Program-made: the position numbers and the translations under genes
DNA from: Icerya purchasi
Lineage: Eukaryota > Arthropoda > Insecta > Hemiptera > Monophlebidae
Direction: 5' to 3'
Assembly: GCA_039619475.1 (NCBI GenBank)
Contig: CM077115.1
Span: forward strand, 535,092,315-535,156,314
DNA: 64,000 nucleotides
Notes under the pieces: generated by a model
Databases searched by the model: none
Told to the model about the DNA's origin: nothing
The model's input: only the letters and a program-made list of their open reading frames with translations
Shown here: positions 12,446 to 22,077 of the stretch, piece after piece
Numbering within the stretch: position 1 is the first letter of the stretch
Layout: each line of letters begins with the position of its first letter

Positions 12446-12722
12446 TTTTTTTTTTTTTTTTTTTTAAATAAGGTTTATTATAAAAGCGGCAAAACAAAAT
12501 TAACGGAAAGACTATACATGTATGTGTATGGATGAGTGTGTTCACACGTGCCTCGTATATATATGTATATTATGGCTTTTTGAGAAGTGAAAACGTTGGG
12601 CTTCTCAGCAATTATACCCCGGCCCGCAGCCAGAATTAACATTCGGGAGAGGTCAATGCACCGGTAGTGAGAGGTCACGGTGACTATGATATATTCCCGA
12701 ATGTAGCTATGCACGATTAAAA
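12446..12722 (-). other. Possible retrocopied 3' end with poly(A) tract
   Basis: On the minus strand this segment ends in AATAAA (12474-12479), then about 10 bases, then a genomic run of about 20 A (the T run at 12447-12467). That layout fits a polyadenylated transcript end inserted by retroposition. The segment is less AT-rich than its surroundings. No coding frame is recognised and I see no clear target duplication. It could be the tail of an unknown LINE or SINE, or a retrocopy of a host 3' UTR. Confidence 0.35.
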
Positions 12723-13595
12723 AAAAAATTCAATAAGACAGCGTACAAATTACTAATATTTGTTTTTTTTTGTTTTGTTTTTTTTTTTTTTGTCGTTAGT
12801 TAATCCAAAATTTACTATTCAAATAAACGACTTTAAGATTTCTGTACGCTCCGCTCGTCGCTTCGTTTATTCTCATAGAGCAAAAAAAAAAAAGAGTTTA
12901 ATAATTTCGCCACGTCATCATCTTTCCGGGACAAATGATACACACAGAAGTCAATTTCTCGTGACGTTTTGTCATTAATTTTATACAGTATGACTTTTTT
13001 TTTTTCGTTCTTTTTTCGGTTTATTCTCTATAACAAGTCGGATAATTTTAAATCCCGATACTATCTCTCCTCTGTGTAGTCACAAAAAGTTAATCGGAAG
13101 AACTGTTAATCCTTAAAAGCATATGGAAAAAGAATCATCATCGTTCGAGCTCGAAAGTCACACGATGGTGATGAAAAAAAAAAAAAAATTGCCAACTCAG
13201 AGAATTTTCCATGTCCAATATAATAAAAAAAAAGAAATAATAAAATAAAAAATCGTCGTAACTTTTAACAAACTTTACCACGTGATTACGAAGTTTACCG
13301 GAATAAAATTAAACGGCCATTAAGTCAATAATAATATAACTTCTAGTAGAGCGGTCGTCTTATGCAACATGTTTGCGCAATCGGTCGGGGACAGGTTAAT
13401 AATATCCCGTCAACGTGAACCGGAAAAGATCTCATTTATTGAATGTGCTTTTTTTGGTTTAGTCTCAATTTTCAATCGTGTGAGGTTGTGGTGTATACAG
13501 TGTCCGAAAGAAAACGGTTGTAGCATCATCAGGAGAAGAAGTCCAAAACTGCTTTCTAGGTAATGGTTATTATTTTGGTCGATCTAATCGCATAA
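12723..13595. other. Unassigned DNA
   Basis: No gene is recognised. Homopolymer runs of T (12768-12791, 12999-13005) and A (12882-12893, 13174-13187) occur. Confidence 0.5.
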
Positions 13596-13597
13596 CT

Positions 13598-13947
13598 TTT
13601 TTTTTTTTTTTTTTTTTTACCCCCCTTGGGTTTGCTACCAAAAAGAGCATTAGCCCAGCAAAAAGGAATACATACATGAAATAGAATAGAAATTATATTT
13701 TTATTCTGTCGACAATGGAATCAAGGAACACCCCTAGGACAGGAACAACAGAGAGAATAGGCAGAGAAAGAACATAACAGGCGTTGAAAGGAGCAGGAAG
13801 ACCAAGCTTTAAAAGATGATAATAAAGTAACTCACGCTCGCGAGATAAACCGGAGCACTGGAAGAGCACGTGATTCGCATCACAAACATACTGGAAACCT
13901 TCAGGATTCAATGGATAAAAAGGAGATGCAGCCAATCGTCCCCATGT
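13598..13947 (-). pseudogene. LINE-A 3' fragment, 5'-truncated
   Basis: The last 80 codons of the LINE-A ORF2 are open on the minus strand (13693-13935). They contain YVCDANHVLFQCSGL, followed about 45 residues later by SVVPVLGVF and the terminal VDRIKI. The stop is followed by a short 3' UTR (gggctaatgctc) and a poly(A) tract seen as T at 13598-13618. The ORF is cut off upstream near 13947, as usual for a 5'-truncated insertion. This copy is less damaged than the one at 10240-11640. Confidence 0.8.
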
Positions 13948-14235
13948 TATTATTGAATCGAGACAATTATCCGCTGAACATTATTAAAAACATATACATA
14001 TTCTTTTTCACGGTTCGTTTGCGATAATGATTAAGCACTCTGCAGAAAGGCCACAGACACAAACTCTGAGTATTCATCATGCGCTAAAATCTTTTTTTGA
14101 CCACGGCTACGATTCATGGAAATCCTCTTAGACCTTTTTTTTTTTTTTTTTGGAAAATGACTCTTGTTCATGAATTTTTTTTTTTTCTTCAGTCGAAATT
14201 TGTTCGCTTCGTTGAGAGATACTTTCGCCTTTTTC
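13948..14235. other. Spacer before the minisatellite
   Basis: No feature is recognised apart from T runs at 14134-14151 and 14177-14186. Confidence 0.5.
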
Positions 14236-14415
14236 TTTTCTTTGTTGTTATTGCAAATTTTTTCCTTTTCTTTGTTGTTATTGCAAATTTTTTCCTTTTC
14301 TTTGTTGTTATTGCAAATTTTTTCCTTTTCTTTGTTGTTATTGCAAATTTTTTCCTTTTCTTTGTTGTTATCGCAAATTTTTTCCTTTTCTTTGTTGTTA
14401 TTTCAAATTTTTTCT
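14236..14415. repeat. 30-bp minisatellite, six copies
   Basis: There are six head-to-tail copies of a 30-bp T-rich unit (ttttctttgttgttattg followed by caaattttttcc). The first four are identical or nearly so. The fifth has a C in place of T (tatcgcaaa) and the sixth has a T change (tatttcaaa). A partial unit follows to about 14430. Because 30 is a multiple of three, two overlapping frames stay open across the array and give repetitive hydrophobic translations. I take these as a by-product, not genes. Confidence 0.95.
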
Positions 14416-14654
14416 TTTCTTTTTTTTGTAATCATTAATTATTTCATTATCAGAGCAGATGCGTATTTACAACTTCTTAAATTTAGGATGCCTACCAATG
14501 CTATCATTAGTACCGTTAGGCTTACTACACTGTGAATCTGAACTTATACTTATCATTGCTATCAGTTCGAGCGGATGTATGTAATTGTAAAGTCTTAATT
14601 CACCGTAATTTGCTTAATTTGTAATAAATAAAAGAAACTAAATATATCGTGTAT

Positions 14655-14986
14655 TGCAGTCGCGTAATGTTATTTTTTTCGTTATTGGAACTTCTTAAAA
14701 AATTCTCAATTCACAAAAATGAAACATTTTGAAAATATTCAAATATCAACTAAAAATTTTTCATAATCAGACTTTTTCTAAAAATGACAAAAATATAAAA
14801 TTCTGTTCGACCGGTTTTGTCTTATTTTTTCTTAGATGTCATCGTCATTTTTCAGAAAACTTGATTATGTAAATTTAGTTGATGTTTAATTTTTTGAATA
14901 TTTTCAAAATGTTATTTTTGTGAATTGTGAATTTTTTTGAATTCTCGTGTAAAGAAAAATAAGATTACGCAACTGTAGTATAATTT
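14655..14986. repeat. Foldback MITE, about 330 bp
   Basis: An imperfect inverted repeat. The left end ttgcagtcgcgtaatgtta pairs with the right end aagattacgcaactgtag. Inner blocks pair as attcacaaaaatg against ttttgtgaat, and ttttgaaaatattcaa with its complement. The centre near 14815 is unpaired and no protein is encoded. The host sequence just outside is TA-rich, which would suit a TA duplication. Confidence 0.8.
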
Positions 14987-15039
14987 TTTCTTTTTTTTAA
15001 AATTAATTTTAACGCGCCGTATACAGCGACTAGGCTAGA

Positions 15040-16135
15040 GGCACGGCAAATATATGTATTACTATAGTAATGGTAATAGATGTGTCTCCTTTCAAGAAAT
15101 CAGAAAAGTTTAGCGATTATTCTTTCATCATCAACGAGAAGCCCTGTGTGTAAGTGATGAAGACAGAGCGACTTTTTCTCGAATTGTTTTGTATCGAGGG
15201 TAGTCGATGAGGAGGTGTTGAAAGGTCAGTGGAGCAGTGCAGCGATCACATACTTTCCCTTATTTTTAAAAGGTAGGAATAAGTGATAAGTAATATGGCC
15301 TATGCGGACTCGACAAAGAGCGGTTTCCTCTCTACGGCCGGATCTTGCTGAAGTTTGACTCTGAACCATGTTTTTAATTCGTTTTAGTTTATTTGCAGAC
15401 GGGACTTCCAGCTACGCGTCATGGAATTTTTGGTCTAGGACAACGGGTAAAATATGTTTCTTGAAATCAGGTTGTCGGTATTGAAATATCATCGGGTGGT
15501 ACAGGGTTGAAATATGTTGCTTCTTTAGCAGCTTGGTTTGCCCCTAGAATACTTTTCTATGGCCCGGAGTCCATACAAAGCCTATTCGATATATGAGGAG
15601 TAGTATTGAGCAATGCCGAAATGATTTCCTTTGCTGTAGGATGCTGTTTACGGTCATGGTATTTGAGCAAGCGTTGTAGTGCTCCTAAGGAGTCTGTACA
15701 AATTAAATTTTCGTCCGAGGAAATGTGAAGAACGGCCACGAGAATAGCATAAAGTTCAGCAGACAGAATGGAATAGTGTGAAGGTAACGAGCATCGTACT
15801 GAATCAAATTCGTCTGATATTTCAATTTTGGATCCGTAATGGAACATTATTTTCTAGTCTGGATATTTTGAAACAAATTCTTGAAAGGTGCGGTCTAGAT
15901 TCTTGGTGCAATCGTTTTTTAACTCCAGTAAGGTTAAATCACATTGTTGGATTGGAAGATCTGCCCAAGGCGGTAACACTTGCTTTTGGTTGGACTATAT
16001 TAACGGAGTGAAGCAATTTCGATGTTTCAGTTAAGAAATGCACGTCTGTAAGTGAAGATCCGGCAATTGTAATAGCTCTGTCGGCTAATAAGGTGAACCT
16101 TTAATATACAGGTTCAACAAGAGTTGTTCTCTGTG
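15040..16135 (-). pseudogene. LINE relic with RNase H and Cys-His motif
   Basis: On the minus strand a 96-codon frame (15557-15847) contains SAELYAILVAVLHISS and LICTDSLGALQRL, typical of LINE RNase H. Downstream, in other frames, come TALCRVRIGHIT-like residues and CDRCTAPLTFQHLLIDYP (near 15210-15265), matching the CxxC, H, C motif at the end of LINE ORF2. The C-terminal motif is unlike LINE-A (CDxxHILFEC), so this is a different family. It is closer in layout to the Jockey-like copy at 22-24 kb, but with RNase H. Many frameshifts occur and no poly(A) tail is evident. Confidence 0.75.
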
Positions 16136-18767
16136 CAAAGAAAGCGGCTTTTCGTTGTAAAATTTTATTTATTATTAATGTATGTACATAATAATGGAAA
16201 TTATTAGACACTCATCAACATTGTATATATTATATAAGCGATAAATTTGTTTACGTGTCCCCCTGTACCCATTTGTATATATTTTTCCCACCATGCGGAC
16301 CTTCTTGTTCACACTTATGGTTTTAAATAACTACAAACCGAAAAGCACAAACAGTTTTCGTTATTTTACCGCGAAAGGAGCTCTCTGTAAAAGCAAAAAC
16401 AGCCGGTGCTAATTAAAGAGGAATCGCGAAATTTTTCAGCGCGATATTTCATTTCAGTTCGTTGCGAATACTATTATGCAGTTTATGCAGCAACAGTACG
16501 GGAACAGATCGGATTTGCAGGAAAACGCAAATGTCGCGAACTGCACGTCAAGTAGTCGTGACTTGCGATTTTTCCGAGCACGATGAGGAGAGAGGTACGA
16601 GCCCTCCGCTGGTGTGAACTTCGGGAAAGAATGACCGAGGCGACGGGGGAAGGGGGGAGGGCGACGGGGGAGGGGGCGAAGGAAAAACCAATAAAACGAA
16701 TAATATGCTCGTTGGCAGGACGGGTTGCGCGTAACACAATAGCGGTGCGGCTGCTTGATGTTGTTGATGCACATTAGAAAATTAACCTTTCGTGTATGTA
16801 CGCGGCTAGTTTCCATAACTAAGTGCCGTATCCGCAGATGCAGAGGTGGGGGCTCGTAAGAGCGGCGGCGGTGGCAAAGCTTCCACACATCTGTCCCCAG
16901 TGGGTCGTTTTTAACTAATGAATTGTACAGTTGCAGAATTAAATGAGAACTGCGTCAACAAGCGCAGCCAGCGTTGTTTAATCAATTTACTCTCTGTTGT
17001 TTCCCCCTTTCGTTCGAGTGGTCTTCTCTCTTTTATTCAGCGGACATAAATTAATAAAAATCTTAATAACGGCCATTCCGAGACCGATTAATATATGTAC
17101 AACATCGTACTGTTTATTATTATTATTATTATTAATTATTATGCTAAAATGTTAATGAACTATATTTACATCAGCGTTAATAATAATAAATTGAGTTAAA
17201 AAGAAGTAATAATACAAACGATAACCTTCGTGCGATGGTTAACGATAAATGATAATTGATAGCCAGTGAGAATTTTCATTGAACCGCCTGCAATTATTCG
17301 CTGAATTAAATAGCTTTATAATAAACAGGTCGTGTGTTATCAATCTGGCATTCCGGATAATTGATTATTCTAACGTCGAAATACAGTAGTACTCAGGTAG
17401 AGAGGTAGGCGAACCGCCATTTGCAACATAATGTGTTTTGCTCTATCAGAATTTTAACCACCTTTTCTTAAAGGTATAGTTAAGAATCAGTTTCAAAGCG
17501 AACTGAACGTTCCGCTGAAACCGCTACGCTGTAGCTTCAACCCCCCATTTCTAAATAGATTAATAACGGCATACGAGTTCATGTTCCATTATTGCAATTT
17601 TTCACTACTTCCGAAACGATCACGGCGCAGTTTGATCATTTTGAACCTACTATTGACGAAAGACACGGAAGAGTTGAGCCCCAGAATTCAGTTTTGACAA
17701 CGGGAATAAGGATTTTCGGAAATACGTTTCTGTAACCTTCAGATATTTCAGATTGGCACCTGACCGCGAGCAGTTTAAGAAAACTCCTTCGCTGGACAAA
17801 TCATTTGGTTTCCTCTTTCGTATTTATAACAAAGCCCGATTTCGAAGAGACGACAGTTAGTCCGTTAATCTTTTTTATTTTACTTAGCGGAGCTATCTCT
17901 ATACACGCGTCCACACTTTTTCATCAGCGACAATTTCCCGGCTAGTGCTAGGTCTGTCTTTTTAACTGAACACCTCCCCCACCTCCACAGGTGTTACGAT
18001 TGAATGTTGCGTATCCGACACCACCTTCGTTTTGGTCTTCCAACTGGTTTCATGCTGATGGAACTCATCTACTTTCGGTCCCCTGGGATCGTATTACATG
18101 CGCGTACCATCTTAATCGACTCTCACTGAGTTTATTATTTGCTGCACGAATGCGCTCATTCCTAATCCGACCAGCTAGACGAAAATGCCCATCCTACGAA
18201 TCATTTCTATCACATTGTTGCACAATCTACTTGATGATTGGCTAGCATTCTACACTGTTTACCCGAAATAATTATTTTAGATGGTTGTTTTTTTTTTTTT
18301 TTTCCCGAGCATTAGTTGACTGATGAAAAGCACGCTGAGAGAAAAGACCGGCAATACTTTCAGAAAATCTGTCCGGTTCACATCATCTATACAAGACGGA
18401 GTTTTATATATTTACTTGCAATTAGATGATACAGGTGGGTTTTGGAAAAGGTTTCTCCGCCACAGACCATTTGTTTCTTTTAAATCAATTAATAGAGAAA
18501 TCAAGAGAACATCTCTATTCACTTGTTATTTTTGCAAGATATATTTGCGTGATGACGTAAGTAAAGGAAATATCTTACCGTTCTCTGTCAAAACGTACAG
18601 GTAAAGATACGCTGAATGTCACCAATAAGAAAGGCTGCTTTCATTGTTATGGGTTATACGTTGACATGATGTAAAATTTGTGCTTAGCTTTTTCTCTGGT
18701 GTACGTGTTCTTGTTATAGGTATTATTTCTATTATAAGTTGAAATTATCGAATTAGCATCTTGATGG
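16136..18767. other. Unassigned DNA with a GC-rich patch
   Basis: No gene is recognised. The part from 16440 to 16900 is markedly richer in G and C than the surroundings, with a G-rich run at 16638-16680 and overlapping minus-strand frames of 74-144 codons that show no domain. It may be a CpG-rich regulatory patch or a first exon, which I cannot decide. A TTA microsatellite lies at 17113-17133. Near 17985-17992 a pyrimidine-rich tract ends in cacag, which resembles a splice acceptor before an 85-codon frame of no known family. Confidence 0.4.
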
Positions 18768-19885
18768 GGCCAGCTCTTTCGGGCGTGAATCTTTCGGGTG
18801 TAGATTCTTTCGGGCGTGAATTGTTTGGGCGGTAGCGAACTCGGACCCTTTTACAGATTATCTGCGATGATTTTCAGGTATTATTCGCTAAACGTTATTA
18901 TTTGCGTTAGTGAGAAACACGAGTTACCAAATAATGTTATCAAAAATTCCACTAAAAAAATACCGTTCTTCGTTAATCATTTGGATATAGCATATTATAT
19001 ATAAAGTGAGTTCCATACCCTTGAGAGGGCGTTGGGATTGTGAAGTTAAGCTTTTCATAATGGTATTAAGCCTGATGAATCTAAAGAGAATATTGGGGCC
19101 AGTTCCTTTCTCTCGGGCGCCTTTACTTTCCTAGATTTCTCTGGTACCCAATTATTTCAGGCTGGGTAAGCTTGGGAGCGACTGGGATCCGGGACGAGAC
19201 AAGTCTCGAACCCGTGACCTCCGACTTGGTAGCCAAGCACCTTAACGCACACATATAATATGTGTATAATCACAAAAAACATATTTTACATCATTTTATT
19301 GGGTTATTCATTTTTCTAAAATGTTTTTTATTTTTCTGAAATAACGACTTCGGTGTGAAATACAAATAAACAGATTTCTGCGAAGAGTTCCGTTAGCATT
19401 AGTAATACGAAACGGATGAAGACGATTAATATTAATAATCGGTCAAATGCATTCTCGGTTCTTTTAATTTTTTTTTCTTTTAATGTATAGTCAGCCGTAT
19501 TTAAAAAATTACAAACCATCAACTCTACACGTTATTTATAGTGTAACATAACTGGATTGAATTTGATTCCAACATATATCCGTTATATTATCTTTTTTAT
19601 TCGTATCGAGCAAGTTTATTTTGGGATATGTTTATTGAAGTTCCTTCTCTGTTATCTATAATTTTAATTAGATATTTAATTCATTGACGAAGCTACCTAG
19701 GTATCAAAAAAATATCGAAAAAGACAAGTAAAGGCACAACAATTTTTAAACACATCAGTAAACACATTTATGTTAATAATGGACGAGAAATATATATATA
19801 TATATACGATATTACAAATTAAGAGTAAAAATCTTCGCTTGCTACTGCCCGAACGATCCGAAAAAATCTACGCCCGAAAGAGGGC
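18768..19885. mobile_element. Terminal-inverted-repeat element of about 1.1 kb
   Basis: The left end (18768-18850) contains repeated units of about 16 bp with core ctttcgggcgtgaat, then gtttgggcggtagcgaac. The right end (19832-19885) is its reverse complement in order: ctactgcccgaac, then aatctacgcccgaaag. The arms therefore pair over about 50 bp, with extra tandem units on the left. Inside lie AT-rich DNA and the SINE at 19002-19249. No transposase is readable. The class is unknown; target duplication could not be fixed by eye. Confidence 0.6.
19002..19249 (-). mobile_element. tRNA-derived SINE, copy 1
   Basis: On the minus strand the element begins with a tRNA-like head. An A-box-like ttaaggtgcttggc (19232-19245) is followed by a B-box ggttcgagac (19203-19212). 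A conserved body follows (tcgtcccggatcc, cccagcctgaaat, then ggaactggcccca and cttaacttcacaatcc) and ends at gaactcacttta. The same head, body and end occur at 44113-44592 on the plus strand, which shows this is a dispersed family. No poly(A) tail is visible. The parent tRNA cannot be named with confidence. Confidence 0.8.
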
Positions 19886-20071
19886 GATCTTATCTAGATA
19901 GCTTCCTGATGAATCACAATTATTCTTCAGGAATGCGTAAAAATGAGAAATTGTATAAAATTAAACTCTACCAATTCAAGAACTTTGTGCAAGACTGCAT
20001 GAGTATTCATTGTACATTACTTTTTTGTATATTGAAGTAGGATGGCTTTCTTGAATTTTGCCCAGTTGTTT

Positions 20072-20713
20072 GAACTTAGAAAGGAAGTTGGGATATATTT
20101 TTTAAACAGCTTGCTCCTGGCGTAGAACTTACATATTCGTTGGATATCTTTCAAACAAATTAATAAGAGAAATTTTTTTTTTTCAGAGTGACTTATTAAC
20201 GTTTCAGATCAAATTGAATCTGCGATTAAAAAGTTAGATTTTTGGCAAATTATGCCCTGAAAGAGACCCGTGTTTAATAAAGCGTTCGAAACAACAAATA
20301 AACTTTATTCTACTTCAGAAAGATTCGAAAAAATAGTTATACATTTAGACGGTTTAAAATTTGATTAAAAAAAATGTCTTATCTAGTCCGATGTGAAAAA
20401 TAACAAATTCTTCGGGAGCTATCGGCAAATCAAAGAAAAAGAACAGTTAATTGAACTTCCAGGTGAATCTATTTTAAAAGTTAAATTTAAAAAAAAGTAA
20501 CTAGTCTATTTTTGAGCCTTTGTAAGCTCTGAATGCGACCAACTTTCTGATACTGCTATCATTTACTGTGGTAGACCTTGGGGAGGGAGCTTTCTTCACC
20601 TGTACATTTATTGAAAATAAACTAAGTGCTGATCCAAATTTAAGATTATATCTTTCATCAACCGAACCAAACTTTAAAAAATCGCGTAGTTTAAAAAAAG
20701 TTCAATCGTCACA
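20072..20713 (+). pseudogene. hAT transposase relic (ZBED5 type), C-terminal part
   Basis: Pieces can be read in three frames. They are FELRKEVGIYFLNSLLL (near 20074), NVSDQIESAIKKLDFWQ (near 20197), FEKIVIHLDGLKFD (near 20323), QLIELPGESILKVKF (near 20445) and LSADPNLRLYLSSTEPNFKK (near 20616), ending in a stop at 20713. From my knowledge of the family, this order follows the C-terminal half of ZBED5/FAM200-like hAT transposases, including the dimerisation region. Several stops and frameshifts make it non-functional. It directly precedes the pogo-like relic. Confidence 0.7.
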
Positions 20714-20772
20714 TTAATTATAATTCGGGAAACCCGAATATTTTATCTATTTATATTTACTTTGCCCCAAGT

Positions 20773-21236
20773 TCATCCGATGCACAAAGTAAATTTGAAA
20801 ATTTTTCGCCTTCAAAAATAAGACCCTTTCCCCAGACAGAAGCTCGAAAACAATCCATCCGTAGTCGTCGTAAACGAAAATCCGCTGTATTAACCGATAC
20901 ACTGGAAACAGAAACATTAGCAGAAGAGTATGAAGAAAAACTGGCCAAGACAAAAAAAAAAACTGCGATAAAAATAAGGGAAAAGGAAAAGATAAAGGAA
21001 AGACCTCGAAAATTGGTAAAGAAGGAAAAGATAAGGTGAAGAAAAAAATGTTGGATTCAGATTCAGACTCGGATACTGATGAATGGTATTGTTTAGTCTG
21101 TAGGGAAAGTTACAGCACTTCTAAAAAAGCCGAGTGGGTAGAATGTATAGAATGCAAACTGTGGGCTCATGTCAAATGTGTAACGGAAAACGTTTACTCA
21201 TTTATTTGAATTAATTGCAATTGTGATGAAGACTGA
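20773..21236 (+). pseudogene. Pogo-like transposase tail with PHD finger
   Basis: The first part reads FSPSKIRPFPQTEARKQ followed by SAVLTDTLETETLAEEYEEK. This is like the linker after the DDE domain in pogo/Tigger or jerky-like transposases of invertebrates. After a frameshift, an acidic DSDSDSDTDE run leads into a PHD-type zinc finger: WYCLVCRESY, WVECIECKLWAHVKC and INCNCDED. This gives the Cys4-His-Cys3 ligand order, with one in-frame stop before the last Cys pair. The catalytic domain is not found upstream, where the hAT relic lies. A decayed host PHD gene is less likely, given the transposon-like linker. Confidence 0.65.
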
Positions 21237-21453
21237 TTTAATACGTGATATTGTTACCTACCTCTATAAAAATGATTCTCTACCAAGTACCACAGACGAC
21301 ATGATTGGTACCCCAATTGGTTAATTAATAAAGCTGACTGGAGTAGTTTTATTAATGATTTAAATTTCGCAGATATAGAAAACACCACCAATCCGAGCAC
21401 GCTAAACAATAAAATAACTCAAAAAATCCTATTATCGGCTGATCTACATGTAC

Positions 21454-22074
21454 TGTTGTATGCCAACTTCCATATTATTTCTCAGACTAACTTTATTCAT
21501 TTATTTTTTATTTTATTTTTTTTTTCTCTCTCTTGCCCAGTTGTATTTGCAGGCTAAATAATCGTTTATCCGCCTACGTTGCGAATCCACTACTTCTCAG
21601 TTATTATAAGTTACATTGCAAATGTCGCAACTTTTCGTCATATCGTCGTTCTCCGAATTTTTATATCCGCTGTACGCAGAATCCTCATTTTTATTGTTAT
21701 AAACGGCCAAAGCAGCCGATCATTCGCTTACGCTGCATATCCGTGATTTCTCCGTTTGTCGCGAGTGACGTATCGACTGGTCGAACCGTCGTTGTTGAAT
21801 GTTAATGAACTTTTTTTAGTCAGTCGAGTATTCTTGGGACACCGAGAATAACCGTTTCGGTAGTCCGGTCGGTCCGATTAGCCCTTAGCATCGTATTGCT
21901 CTAATCGTGTCGTTACAGACTTACGGAAGCCGCTATCGGTTTTTTTACACATAACCGCGATCTGTATCGTCGTCATATTAAAATAAACGTAATATAACTA
22001 GCTTCGACTAGGTTTATTTCAAACTACGCGAAATAATTGATCGGTACTTAGTATTCCGTCCCGGGAATACAACA
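21454..22074. mobile_element. Solo LTR, probably BEL/Pao
   Basis: A 621-bp segment begins tgttgtatgcc and ends ggaatacaaca, the TG...CA ends of a retrotransposon LTR with an inverted tip of about 9 bp. It is flanked on both sides by gtac (21450-21453 and 22075-22078), and removing the insert with one gtac restores the LINE reading frame. An AATAAA-type signal lies near 21983. No internal gag-pol region or second LTR is present, so it is a solo LTR left by recombination. The BEL/Pao assignment rests on the LTR tip sequence and is tentative. Confidence 0.85.
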
Positions 22075-22077
22075 GTA

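Noticed and set aside
14097..14535. Frames of 113 and 123 codons with hydrophobic repeats
   Set aside because: They are translations of the 30-bp minisatellite in two frames, with T runs on the left.
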